DNA from: Bauldia sp.
GTDB taxonomy: Bacteria > Pseudomonadota > Alphaproteobacteria > Rhizobiales > Kaistiaceae
NCBI GenBank assembly: GCA_028284325.1
Contig: JANQRX010000010.1
Location: 248,001 to 312,000 of the forward strand
Length of the DNA: 64,000 bases
Direction of reading: 5' to 3'
Numbering within the stretch: the stretch's first letter is position 1; every line of letters begins with the position of its first letter. The translations under genes were made by a program, and so were the position numbers. Shown one piece after another: positions 17,404-25,735 of this stretch. The notes under the pieces are model-generated. The model ran no database searches. It was given only the letters and a program-made list of their open reading frames with translations, and was not told where the DNA came from.

Positions 17404-19071
17404 TCAGGACCGGGACCTTGTGATGGCCCGGCCGAGCAGGATCACGGGAACGAGGCCGACTGCCACCAGAACCAGCGACGGGACGGCCGCCTCGGCGAGG
17501 CGCTCGTCCGAGGCCAGCCTGAAGGCCTGAACCGCGATGGTGTCGAAGTTGAACGGCCGCAGGATCAGCGTCGCCGGAAGCTCCTTCATGATGTCCACGA
17601 ACAGGAGCAGCGACGCGGTCAGGAGACCGCCGCGGATGATGGGGATGTGAACTCGCAAAAGTGTTCCGATCACACCCGCCCCCAGCGTGCGCGCGGTATG
17701 ATCCATCGACGCCGTGACGGTGGCCAGCGCGGCCTCCACCGAATTCAGCGCGACGGCTGAGAACCGGACCGCATAGGCGTAGATCAGGGCGGCGATCGAA
17801 CCGGTCAGCAGTAGGCCGGTCGAGATGTTGAACGCCGATCGGGCGAAGGCATCGACCTGGTTGTCGAGGGCCGCGAGCGGCACCAGAATCCCCACCGCGA
17901 TGATCGATCCGGGCAGGGCGTAGCCGAGGGTCACCAGCCTGTTGTTGAAGCTCGAGATCCGACCCGGATGAAGACGCGCCGCGTAGGCCAGCAGCAATGC
18001 CAGGCCCACCGCCACGGCCGCCCCCGACGCGGCCAGGACGGCGGAGTTGGCCACCAGGCTGCGGTAACGGGACGACAGCAGGACGTCGACGTGTGGGATG
18101 GCCAGTTCGATCAGGATGGCCACGGGGATCAGGAAGCCGAACAGCAACGGTACGGCCACCGCCGCGAAGGCCAGCGCCGCCGCCGTGCCGCGGAGCCGGA
18201 TGGGCGCAAAGGGCCGACCCGGCGCCGCCGCGCGGTTGGGGACGGTCTGCCGCTGCCAGCGTTCCAGCACCAGCACCAGGAAGACGAAGCCGACCAGCCC
18301 GGCGGCGAGATGGGTCGCGGCCAGGCGGTCGCCGAGCGCGAACCAGGCGCGGTAGATGCCGGTGGTGAAGGTCTGCACGCCGAAATGCGTGACCGCCCCG
18401 AAATCGGCGAGCGTTTCCATGAGCGCCAGCGCCACGCCCCCGGCCAGCGCCGGCCGCGCCATCGGCAGCGAGACCGAGAAGAACGCGCTCCACGGACCGC
18501 GGCCGAGCGTGCGCGCGGCGTCGAACGCGGTGCTTGATTGGCGCAGGAACGCGGCGCGGGCGAGCATGTAGACATACGGATAGAGGACGAGCACGAAGAC
18601 CAGCGCGGCGCCCGGCGTCGAGCGGATGTTGGGGAACCAGTAGTCCCGCGGCCCCCAGCCGGTGAGATCACGCAGGAGGGTTTGCACCGGGCCCGAGTGC
18701 TGCAGGAAATCGGTGTAGGCGTACGCCACGACGTAGGCGGGGACGGCGAGCGGCAGGACGAGCGTCCATTCGAAGAAGCGATCGCCGGGAAACCGGCAGG
18801 AGGTGACCAGCCACGCCGTCCCTGTGCCAACGACGAACGTGCCCACACCGACCATCACCACCAGCGCGGCGGTGTTGGTGATGTACCGGGGCAGGACCGT
18901 GGCCGCCAGGTGCGCCCAGGTCTCGCCGCCGGGCTGAAACACGCTCGCCAGCACCGTCAGCAGCGGCGCGATCAGGATGAGCGCCGCAACAAGGGAGAGC
19001 ACGGGGAGGAGAGGGACGCGCCGCCCGGCCGACGCCGTTGAATGGCCTGGTTTTGCCGGTTCGAGATACAT
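17404..19071 (-). CDS. fbpB: Fe(III) ABC transporter permease, two fused TM domains
   Basis: 555 residues from the ATG at 19071. Two permease domains in tandem, each with the EAA loop (FDAARTLGRGPWSAFFSVSLPMARP and DHTARTLGAGVIGTLLRVHIPIIRG), as in FbpB/CysT-type ferric permeases. About 12 membrane segments. It points toward fbpA, tail to tail with a 35-bp gap, and its own upstream region carries a perfect ICE palindrome (19179-19195). The partner ATPase must be encoded elsewhere. Confidence 0.93.
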   Translation of the reverse strand: MYLEPAKPGHSTASAGRRVPLLPVLSLVAALILIAPLLTVLASVFQPGGETWAHLAATVLPRYITNTAALVVMVGVGTFVVGTGTAWLVTSCRFPGDRFFEWTLVLPLAVPAYVVAYAYTDFLQHSGPVQTLLRDLTGWGPRDYWFPNIRSTPGAALVFVLVLYPYVYMLARAAFLRQSSTAFDAARTLGRGPWSAFFSVSLPMARPALAGGVALALMETLADFGAVTHFGVQTFTTGIYRAWFALGDRLAATHLAAGLVGFVFLVLVLERWQRQTVPNRAAAPGRPFAPIRLRGTAAALAFAAVAVPLLFGFLIPVAILIELAIPHVDVLLSSRYRSLVANSAVLAASGAAVAVGLALLLAYAARLHPGRISSFNNRLVTLGYALPGSIIAVGILVPLAALDNQVDAFARSAFNISTGLLLTGSIAALIYAYAVRFSAVALNSVEAALATVTASMDHTARTLGAGVIGTLLRVHIPIIRGGLLTASLLLFVDIMKELPATLILRPFNFDTIAVQAFRLASDERLAEAAVPSLVLVAVGLVPVILLGRAITRSRS

Positions 19072-19178
19072 GAGAGCAGTGCCGTCCCTTGCCACCGGAA
19101 TCTGCGCCGCGATCGAGACGGGCGGTTCAGTTTTGCAACGACAGGAGACCCCTCGCACCCGGACACTGCTGCGTCAAG

Positions 19179-19195
19179 CTTAGAATGGTTCTAAG
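19179..19195. promoter_or_regulatory. Perfect ICE-like palindrome upstream of fbpB
   Basis: CTTAGAATGGTTCTAAG is a perfect 7-3-7 inverted repeat matching the Irr element core (TTAGAA-N3-TTCTAA). It is 108 bp upstream of the fbpB start codon in an AT-rich patch (19176-19220) with possible promoter sequences. Confidence 0.7.
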
Positions 19196-19307
19196 TTGTT
19201 GTTATTGTACGGGTTTTGTTGGCAGAGGACGCTCGCGCGCCGCAACGCGGGCGCGCGGCGCGCGCGGGCGACGGCCGCGCCGCGCCGGCTCGTGATTGGG
19301 TTCGGCG

Positions 19308-19676
19308 TCAGCGGTCGAAACCGGCGGCGTGGGTGGCGAACTCGCCGCCGAGCTGCATCTGCTCGGTCGCCTGCTTCATCTCGTCGGGCACGTCGCCGAG
19401 GAAGAAGAACGGGCCTGGCGTGGCGATGGCGAGCAGTTGCGGAAAATGCGCCGCGGCGGTCGTCGTCAGGTGGAAACCCATCGCCGCCGCGTCGGTGAAC
19501 TCGTCGCGCACGTAGAGGGCGTTGTCGTTCTCCGAAGCGTAGACGTGGACGGTCTCCGCGCCCGGCTCGTTCTGTTCCATCGCTTTGGTCACGTCCCTGT
19601 AGATGTCGGTGAGTTCGCCGAGCTTTCCGGGCTGCGCGGTCCACTTGTAGACGACGGTGATGTGTTGGCTGTCCAT
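19308..19676 (-). CDS. Antibiotic biosynthesis monooxygenase (ABM) domain protein
   Basis: 122 residues, single ABM dimeric alpha-beta barrel domain: VVYKWTAQPGKLGELTDIYRDV, a central ETVHVYASENDNALYVRDEF and FPQLLAIATPGPFFFLGDVP. Such small proteins act as cofactor-free oxygenases on quinols or as detoxifiers of reactive electrophiles. It is divergent from a TetR gene across a 119-bp region holding a doubled operator, so it is most likely the TetR target. Confidence 0.85.
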   Translation of the reverse strand: MDSQHITVVYKWTAQPGKLGELTDIYRDVTKAMEQNEPGAETVHVYASENDNALYVRDEFTDAAAMGFHLTTTAAAHFPQLLAIATPGPFFFLGDVPDEMKQATEQMQLGGEFATHAAGFDR

Positions 19677-19724
19677 GGGATGTCTCCTGTTGGTTTCGCG
19701 CCTTGGATGCGGCGCCGGATGAAA

Positions 19725-19766
19725 GTAACTGATCGATTACATTGACAGGCGTAACTGATCGATTAC
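19725..19766. promoter_or_regulatory. Doubled TetR-type operator between ABM gene and tetR
   Basis: GTAACTGATCGATTAC occurs twice exactly, at 19725-19740 and 19751-19766, offset by 26 bp. Each copy is an imperfect palindrome (GTAA..GATC..TTAC). It is centred in the divergent ABM/tetR promoter region, as expected for a TetR-family autoregulated operator. Confidence 0.75.
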
Positions 19767-19795
19767 CTTGTGTCAAGCAGGAAATCGGAGCCGCC

Positions 19796-20416
19796 ATGAG
19801 CCGCGCCAAACAGTACGACCGGACCGAGCTTCTCGATCGCGCGATCGAGTTGTTCCGACGTCAGGGCTACGCAGGCACGAGCACCGCCGAACTGGTCGCG
19901 GAGCTCGGCGTCAACCGCAAGACCATGTACGCCGAGTTCGGGTCGAAGCAGGAGCTCTTCGAGGCGGCGCTGGAACGCTACAGCCGCAGGCACCTGACGG
20001 CGGTGCTGGCCCCCATCGAGGCGCCCGACGCCGGCGTCGATGCCATCCGCAAGGCCTTCGCGAACTACGCGTCCGCGAGCGAGAGCCGCTTCCAGGGGCT
20101 CGGTTGCCTGATGTGCAACACCGCCGTCGAGCGCGCCGCCCTCGACGCCGCCAGCGGACGCTACGTCGCCGCCTATCTGGAGCGCCTGACCAACGCGTTT
20201 CGCCGGGCGCTGATCAATGGACAGCGAACCGGCGACGTCGATGCCGACGCCGACCTCGACGATCTGTCGGCGTTCTTCACCATGGCGCTGGTCGGCGTGT
20301 CCGCCTGCATCCGCGCCGCGGCGCCGCCCGAGCAGGTCCATGCCGCGTGCAAGGTGGCGACCGACATGCTCGACACCCACCGGCCGAAAGTGACGCCCGC
20401 CGCAGCCGTCGCCTGA
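19796..20416 (+). CDS. TetR-family transcriptional regulator
   Basis: 206 residues. The N-terminal HTH is standard (ELLDRAIELFRRQGYAGTST, ELVAELGVNRKTMYAEFGSK). The C-terminal ligand domain has a GCLMCNTAVERAALD segment similar to the AcrR/YezE group that controls detoxification oxidoreductases. The start at 19796 follows a GGAG sequence. It probably represses the divergent ABM gene and itself through the doubled 16-bp operator, and may control the GMC gene 65 bp downstream. Confidence 0.92.
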   Translation: MSRAKQYDRTELLDRAIELFRRQGYAGTSTAELVAELGVNRKTMYAEFGSKQELFEAALERYSRRHLTAVLAPIEAPDAGVDAIRKAFANYASASESRFQGLGCLMCNTAVERAALDAASGRYVAAYLERLTNAFRRALINGQRTGDVDADADLDDLSAFFTMALVGVSACIRAAAPPEQVHAACKVATDMLDTHRPKVTPAAAVA

Positions 20417-20480
20417 CCGGACTTGACGGCCAGCCGGCCGGATGCCCCTGTCTGTCGCGCGCGAGACGGAGCGGTGGGGC

Positions 20481-22073
20481 ATGGCGACGGACTACGATGT
20501 CATCATTGTCGGGGCAGGCTCGGCGGGCTGCGTGCTCGCCAACCGGTTGACGGCCGATCCGAAGCGCCGGGTCTTGTTGCTGGAAGCCGGCGGCTGGGAC
20601 GGCAAGTTCTGGAGCCGCATGCCGATCGGCTACTACCGCATGATCAACGACCGGCGCTACGCGCGCAGTTTCGCGACCGAACCGTCGGAAGGCACCGCCG
20701 GGCGCGCCATCGACTGGCCGCGCGGGCGCGTCATCGGCGGTTCGAGCTCGATCAACGGGCTGATCTTCATCCGCGGCCAGCACGCCGACTTCGACGATTG
20801 GGAAGCACAGGGCGCGGCGGGATGGTCATACCGCGATGTCCTGCCCTACTTCCGCAAGCTCGAGACCTATCGCGGCGGCGACAGCCAGTATCGCGGGCGC
20901 CTGGGTCCGATCCAGGTCGACGATCTGCGTAACGAGAACGCGGCCAACGACGCCTGGATGGCCGCCGCCGAAGCGTGGGGGCTCGCACCCAACGCTGACT
21001 TCAACGGCGCCACCACCGAAGGGGTCGGCCGTTACCAGCTCACGCTCGACGGCCGCTGGCGGTCGAGCGCCGCCACTGCCTACCTGCACCCGGTCAGGTC
21101 ACGGCCCAACCTGACCATCGTGACCGGGGTGCTGGTGGAGAAGGTGGTGTTCCAGGGCAACCGCGCCGTCGGCGTCGCCTGGCGTGGGCCCGATGGGGCC
21201 GAAACCGGCCGCGCCGCCAAGATCGTGCTTGCCGCCGGCTCCCTGCAGACGCCGCAGATCCTCCAGCTTTCCGGCATCGGGCCGGGCGACCTGCTGCGTC
21301 GCCACGGGATTCCGGTGATCCATGAGGCGAACGGCGTCGGCGAGAACCTGCAGGACCACTACCAGATGCGGACCATCGTCCGCATGAACCGCAAGTTGTC
21401 GCTCAACGATCAGGTGCGCAGCCCCGTCGGCCTGGCGAGGATGGGCCTGCAATGGCTGGTGAACGGCCGCGGTCCGCTCACCGTCGGCGGCGGCCAGATC
21501 GGCGGCGCCGCGACGACGAAGTACGCTGAGGACGGGCGGCCCGATATCCAGCTCTTCGCCATGCCGCTTGCCGTCGACAAGCCGGGCGCGCCGCTGCACG
21601 ATTACTCCGGCTTCACGACCGCGGTCTGGCAATGCCATCCGCGCTCTCGCGGCCGTGTTCAAATCCGTTCGGCGGACCCGGGCGAGCCGCCACGGATCGA
21701 CGTCAACTACCTCGCCGATCCGCACGACCAAAAAGTGATGGTCGAGGGCGTGAAGACCGTCCGCGAGATCCACGCCACGGCGCCGTTCAGGGAGCTGTGG
21801 GACGAGGAGGTGGTGGCCGGTCCGGAAGCGCGGACCGACGCGGAGATTCTCGATGCGGTCCGCCGCCACGCCGCCACCGTCTACCACGCCACCGGCACCT
21901 GCCGGATGGGCGTCGACGACATGTCGGTGGTCAGCCCGTCGCTCAAGGTCCACGGCGTCGACAACCTGTTCGTCGTCGATGCATCGGTGATGCCGAACAT
22001 CACCTCCGCCAACACCAACGCCGCGGCCCTCATGATCGGCGAAAAGGGCGCGGACCTGATCCTCGGTCCGTAG
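20481..22073 (+). CDS. GMC-family FAD oxidoreductase (choline dehydrogenase-like)
   Basis: 530 residues from the ATG at 20481, preceded by GGAGCGGTGGGG. FAD Rossmann motif VGAGSAGCVLANRL at residues 9-22, GMC signature 1 (GRVIGGSSSINGLIFIRGQ) and signature 2 (AAGSLQTPQILQLSGIG), catalytic His in VYHATGTCRMG, and the closing ANTNAAALMIGEKGADLI. GMC enzymes oxidise alcohols such as choline, polyethylene glycol or long-chain alcohols; substrate is not indicated. Same direction as tetR, convergent with MFS with 3 bp between. Confidence 0.93.
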   Translation: MATDYDVIIVGAGSAGCVLANRLTADPKRRVLLLEAGGWDGKFWSRMPIGYYRMINDRRYARSFATEPSEGTAGRAIDWPRGRVIGGSSSINGLIFIRGQHADFDDWEAQGAAGWSYRDVLPYFRKLETYRGGDSQYRGRLGPIQVDDLRNENAANDAWMAAAEAWGLAPNADFNGATTEGVGRYQLTLDGRWRSSAATAYLHPVRSRPNLTIVTGVLVEKVVFQGNRAVGVAWRGPDGAETGRAAKIVLAAGSLQTPQILQLSGIGPGDLLRRHGIPVIHEANGVGENLQDHYQMRTIVRMNRKLSLNDQVRSPVGLARMGLQWLVNGRGPLTVGGGQIGGAATTKYAEDGRPDIQLFAMPLAVDKPGAPLHDYSGFTTAVWQCHPRSRGRVQIRSADPGEPPRIDVNYLADPHDQKVMVEGVKTVREIHATAPFRELWDEEVVAGPEARTDAEILDAVRRHAATVYHATGTCRMGVDDMSVVSPSLKVHGVDNLFVVDASVMPNITSANTNAAALMIGEKGADLILGP

Positions 22074-22076
22074 CCG

Positions 22077-23285
22077 CTACGGTGCTTTGGTGACTGCCGC
22101 CAGGCGCCGATGCAGGACGAGCGCGCAGGCCACCGAGACCAGCGAGGCGACGATCGCAAGGACGAACGCCGGCGCGAAATCACCGAAGACGTCGAACAGC
22201 CGCCCCGCGACCCACGGCGCCAGTAACCCGGCGCAGCCCCAGGCGATGAAGACCACGGAAAAGACCCGGGCGAAGCGCTCTGCGCCGGTGAAGGCGCGCG
22301 TGAGCGTCGGCAGGCCGGAGGCCATGAGACCGTAGCCGGCCGCGATGATCGTGAGCGCGATGGCGCCGGACATCGGCGAGGGCGCGAGGAGGGCGAGGAG
22401 GGCCCCGGACCCGGCCACCAGCGGTGAAGCGACGACGATCGCGCCGGGGGACATCACGCGGGTCAGGAAGCCGACGCTGAGCCGCCCGCCGGTATTGCCG
22501 ACGGCGACGCCGAACAGGGCAAGACCCGACAGCCAGACGGCCGCGCCGCGGCTTTCCAGGATCGATGTGGCGAGCCCGAGCACCATCAGGCCGGCGAACG
22601 AACCGGCGGCAAAGGCACAGAACAGGAGGGTCACGGTGAGCGGCGACGCGCGCTGCGTTGCGGCTGATGTCGGCTGACCCTGCGTGCCGTCGTCGACTCT
22701 GGTCTCGCCGGATCGCCCGCCGGCGAACAGGACGGCGATCGAGGTCGCCGCCAGTGCCGCGGCCAGCAGGTAGAGCGCACCGAGCCCCCATCCGTCGGCG
22801 ACGAGAAAGCGCATGGCCGGCCCGAAGGTCGCGCCACCGAGACCGAATGCGGCGATGGCGATCGGCGTGGCGACGTCGGGCCGGTGATGGCGCGCCGCCG
22901 CGGTGATGCACAGGACGTAGATGGCGCCGCTGACGGCGCCGAAGCCGATCGCGAACGCGACCAGAAACGTCATGAAACTGCCCGCGGAGGCGGCGACCGC
23001 CAGCGCGACGACACCGACGAGCCCAAACAGCGCCGCCGCCCGGCTGTTGCGAAAGCCGCCGGGCAGGCGCGGCACCAGATAAACCGCCACGGTGAAGACC
23101 ACGATCGCGATGGAGAAGACCAGCCCGGCCTGCTCGGTGGTGATGTCGAAGGCCGCGTTCAGCGCCGGAATGACGGCGCTCCAGCCGTAGAGCCCGCCGG
23201 CGGCAAAGCACAACGCCACGAGCAACGGGAATCCGGTCTGGCGAACGCCGTCTGGCCGGGAACTGGGCGTCGCGGTCAATCCCAT
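22077..23285 (-). CDS. MFS transporter
   Basis: 402 residues from the ATG at 23285, 12 predicted membrane helices, with a short hydrophilic central loop (GGRSGETRVDDGTQGQ) as usual for MFS. Oxalate/formate antiporter-like or sugar-phosphate-like features are not strong enough to name a substrate. It is divergent from the thiolase operon, and the shared 123-bp region carries a GntR/HutC-type operator, so it may be the uptake step for that operon's substrate. Confidence 0.88.
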   Translation of the reverse strand: MGLTATPSSRPDGVRQTGFPLLVALCFAAGGLYGWSAVIPALNAAFDITTEQAGLVFSIAIVVFTVAVYLVPRLPGGFRNSRAAALFGLVGVVALAVAASAGSFMTFLVAFAIGFGAVSGAIYVLCITAAARHHRPDVATPIAIAAFGLGGATFGPAMRFLVADGWGLGALYLLAAALAATSIAVLFAGGRSGETRVDDGTQGQPTSAATQRASPLTVTLLFCAFAAGSFAGLMVLGLATSILESRGAAVWLSGLALFGVAVGNTGGRLSVGFLTRVMSPGAIVVASPLVAGSGALLALLAPSPMSGAIALTIIAAGYGLMASGLPTLTRAFTGAERFARVFSVVFIAWGCAGLLAPWVAGRLFDVFGDFAPAFVLAIVASLVSVACALVLHRRLAAVTKAP

Positions 23286-23336
23286 GAGTGATCGTCCGTG
23301 GCGTGCCCGGATGTCCTGAGAAGGAAGGCCTGTAAC

Positions 23337-23348
23337 TTGTAGATACAA
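23337..23348. promoter_or_regulatory. GntR/HutC-type operator
   Basis: TTGTAGATACAA is a near-perfect dyad (TTGTA-GA-TACAA) close to the HutC-subfamily consensus GT-N-TA-N-AC. It sits in the AT-rich middle of the MFS/thiolase divergent region, and a HutC-type GntR gene is third in the thiolase operon. Confidence 0.55.
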
Positions 23349-23408
23349 ATATGTTATGTCAATGAGCGTCGCCACGATCGCGCCGGCGCGGGTCGAACCG
23401 CAAAGACA

Positions 23409-24584
23409 ATGGACAAGATGGTTGCAGTACTGGGCGCGGCGCTAACGACCTTCAATCGACGCAAGGACGGCTCGTCGTTCCGGGACTGGGCGGCCGAGGC
23501 CACCGATGCGGCCATCGCCATGGCCGGGCTCGAACGCGCCGAGATCGAGATGCTGGTCGTGGCGTCCGAGAGCGATTTCTTCACCCTGCAACTCAATCCG
23601 GCATCGGTGCTGGCGAACGATCTTGGCTTGTCAGGTGCGGCGGCGTTCAGGGTCGAGGGCGGCGGCGCCTCGGGGCAGTTGGCCGTTCATGCCGGCGTGC
23701 AGGCGATCCTGTCCGGCACGGCCGCGCGCGTCCTGGTCGTCGGCGTGGACCCGTCGGCCTCGCAGCTCCCCGCGGCGGCGATGAAGGAGCTCTACAGCTA
23801 TTCGTTCGACTTCTGGCACGAAGGTGCGACCGGCGTCAGCGCCACCGCCCTCTACGCGCTCTCCGTGCAGGGGGCCATGGAGCGGCTTGGCCTGACCGAC
23901 GACGATCTTGCCGCGGTCACCATCGGTAATCGCGACAACGCCCGACTCAATCCCAACGCCCACCTGCCCCGGCAGCACACCGCCGAGGAGATCGCCGCAT
24001 CGCCGATGATCGCCTCGCCCTACCGAAGGCTCCATTGTTCTCCGCTCAGCGACGGAGCGGCGGCGCTGGTGCTCGCGGCCGAAGCGTCGGTGCCGGCCGC
24101 GCGCCGATCCGCCGCCAGGATCAGGGGCATTGGCGCCGCCACCGATCGGGTCCATCTCGGCGCCCGTACCGCGCCCGACCACTTCGCCGCCAAGACGACG
24201 GCGATGGGCCGCGCCTGCACCATGGCCGATGTGACGCCCGAGCAACTCGAGGCGGCCGAGGTCTACGACGCCTATGCCGGGGCGCAGATCCAGGCGCTGG
24301 AGGCACTGGGCCTGTCGTCCGACATCGTCGTCGACCTGCGCGGTGATGCCTTCGGCCGTGGCGGCCGTTGCCCGGTCAATCTCTCCGGCGGATTGATGGG
24401 GCAGGGGGCGCCGGTCGGTGCGATCGGTGTCGCGCAGACGGCAACCTGCGCCCTCCTCGTCGAGGGTCGCTATCACGACGGCTTGCAGCCCGCGACACCG
24501 CCGGCGCTGGCACTGGCCGATACCCACGGCGGCGTCTGCACCACCGCGGCCGTGACCATCGTCGGTCAGGGAGCGGCGGCGTGA
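23409..24584 (+). CDS. Thiolase-like protein lacking the nucleophilic Cys (SCP2/Ltp2-like)
   Basis: 391 residues with a complete thiolase fold. The canonical acylated Cys (CASG) is replaced: residues 83-89 read EGGGASG, so Gly86 occupies the Cys position. The His of the usual GHPxGA motif is also changed (GQGAPVGAIG), though HCSPLSDGAAA and a C-terminal Cys (GGVCTTAAV) remain. This pattern, with a DUF35 protein encoded next to it (TGATG overlap), resembles Ltp2-ChsH2 retro-aldolases of steroid side-chain breakdown more than biosynthetic thiolases. Catalysed reaction is inferred, not shown. Confidence 0.85.
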   Translation: MDKMVAVLGAALTTFNRRKDGSSFRDWAAEATDAAIAMAGLERAEIEMLVVASESDFFTLQLNPASVLANDLGLSGAAAFRVEGGGASGQLAVHAGVQAILSGTAARVLVVGVDPSASQLPAAAMKELYSYSFDFWHEGATGVSATALYALSVQGAMERLGLTDDDLAAVTIGNRDNARLNPNAHLPRQHTAEEIAASPMIASPYRRLHCSPLSDGAAALVLAAEASVPAARRSAARIRGIGAATDRVHLGARTAPDHFAAKTTAMGRACTMADVTPEQLEAAEVYDAYAGAQIQALEALGLSSDIVVDLRGDAFGRGGRCPVNLSGGLMGQGAPVGAIGVAQTATCALLVEGRYHDGLQPATPPALALADTHGGVCTTAAVTIVGQGAAA

Positions 24585-24955
24585 TGAAGCACACGCTGAC
24601 CCTCGACTACGATCTCGCCGCCGGTTGGTTGCGTCCGTTCGTGGAGGGCCTCGCCGAAGGTGTCGCGAGGGCACGGCGGTGTGACGGGTGCGGCCGCGTC
24701 AGCTTCGTGCCCCTGCGCGTCTGCGATTGCGGCAAGGCGCACGGAAGCTGGATCGACCTGCCAGGAACGGCGACCGTCAGCCGGCGGACCACGGGCGCCG
24801 ACGGCGATTTCGGCCTTGTGACCTTCGCCGGCGCCGACACGAAGACGGTCGCCCGGCTCGATGGTTTCGGGCCCGGTGACCGGCAAGGCGCCATCGTCCG
24901 CCCGCCGTCGGCGCTGCCGGCCATTATCCTGCGGCCTGAACCGAAGGTGGCATAA
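24584..24955 (+). CDS. DUF35 OB-fold protein with zinc ribbon (thiolase partner)
   Basis: 123 residues: an N-terminal helix (RPFVEGLAEGVARARRCDGC), a rubredoxin-like zinc ribbon (CDGC and CDCG, near residues 33-52), and an OB-fold segment (GTATVSRRTTGADGDFGLVTFAG) that would bind acyl-CoA. In characterised systems DUF35 proteins are obligate partners of thiolase-superfamily enzymes. Start ATG overlaps the thiolase stop (TGATG), indicating stoichiometric co-translation. Confidence 0.88.
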   Translation: MKHTLTLDYDLAAGWLRPFVEGLAEGVARARRCDGCGRVSFVPLRVCDCGKAHGSWIDLPGTATVSRRTTGADGDFGLVTFAGADTKTVARLDGFGPGDRQGAIVRPPSALPAIILRPEPKVA

Positions 24956-24956
24956 A

Positions 24957-25721
24957 ATGAGCCAGGAAACTTTGGTGGCTAAGCGTGCCACGCCGAAATA
25001 CGAAAACGCCTATCGGGTCATTCTTTCGCGGCTCAAGTCGGGCCGCTATCCCGTCGGCGGTCGCATGCCCACGGAAGGCGAACTGGCGCGGCAGTTCGAC
25101 ATCAGCCGCGTCACCATACGCCGCGCGCTCGATATGCTCGTGCAGGACGGCTACATCGAGAGCCGGCAGGGAAGCGGCTACACCGTCCTGACGCTGTCGC
25201 CGGCCTCCGACACCTGCCTCACCTCGTTCACCGACGCGATGCTGCGCGCCGGCCGCGAGCCGATGTCGCGCCTGATCGCCATCGACGAGCTGGAGCCGGG
25301 GTCGGCGGCCACGGCGACGCTGCCGGAGGACATGCGCAAGGTGCCGATCACTCGCGTCCGCCGCCTGCGCCTGGTCGACGGCGAGCCGGCCATGCTGGTG
25401 ATGACCTATGCGCCGACCCGGCTCATGAGTGGCGCCTTGCCGGAAGACTTTCCCGAGTCCGGCCCCGGCCAGTCGATCCTGAGAATCCTCGTCGAGCGGT
25501 TCAATCTGTCGTGGCTGTCGGCCTGCGAGGATATCAGCCCCGTGGCTGCCGACGATCACCTGGCCGACATCCTGACCACCGATATCGGACAGCCGCTCCT
25601 GAAGCAGGCCTGCTCCGCCTTTGACGCCAACGGGCGGACGGTCTTCCACGAGGACGTCTTTCGCGCCGGCCCCGTCAGCTTCAATCTTTCCCAAGCGTCG
25701 CGAACGCCGCGGCACACCTGA
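24957..25721 (+). CDS. GntR/HutC-family transcriptional regulator
   Basis: 254 residues. N-terminal winged HTH (MPTEGELARQFDISRVTIRR, ALDMLVQDGYIESRQGSG) and a C-terminal UTRA effector domain, which defines the HutC subfamily. It begins one base after the DUF35 stop and precedes the nucleoside hydrolase gene by 14 bp. It is the natural candidate to bind TTGTAGATACAA (23337-23348) and control the operon and the divergent MFS gene. Confidence 0.92.
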   Translation: MSQETLVAKRATPKYENAYRVILSRLKSGRYPVGGRMPTEGELARQFDISRVTIRRALDMLVQDGYIESRQGSGYTVLTLSPASDTCLTSFTDAMLRAGREPMSRLIAIDELEPGSAATATLPEDMRKVPITRVRRLRLVDGEPAMLVMTYAPTRLMSGALPEDFPESGPGQSILRILVERFNLSWLSACEDISPVAADDHLADILTTDIGQPLLKQACSAFDANGRTVFHEDVFRAGPVSFNLSQASRTPRHT

Positions 25722-25735
25722 ACAGGACGCTCACG

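Noticed and set aside
19200-19300. Possible terminator in the GC-rich stretch after the ABM gene
   Set aside because: The sequence is simply GC/CG-alternating; several weak foldings are possible but none is a clean stem with a T-run.
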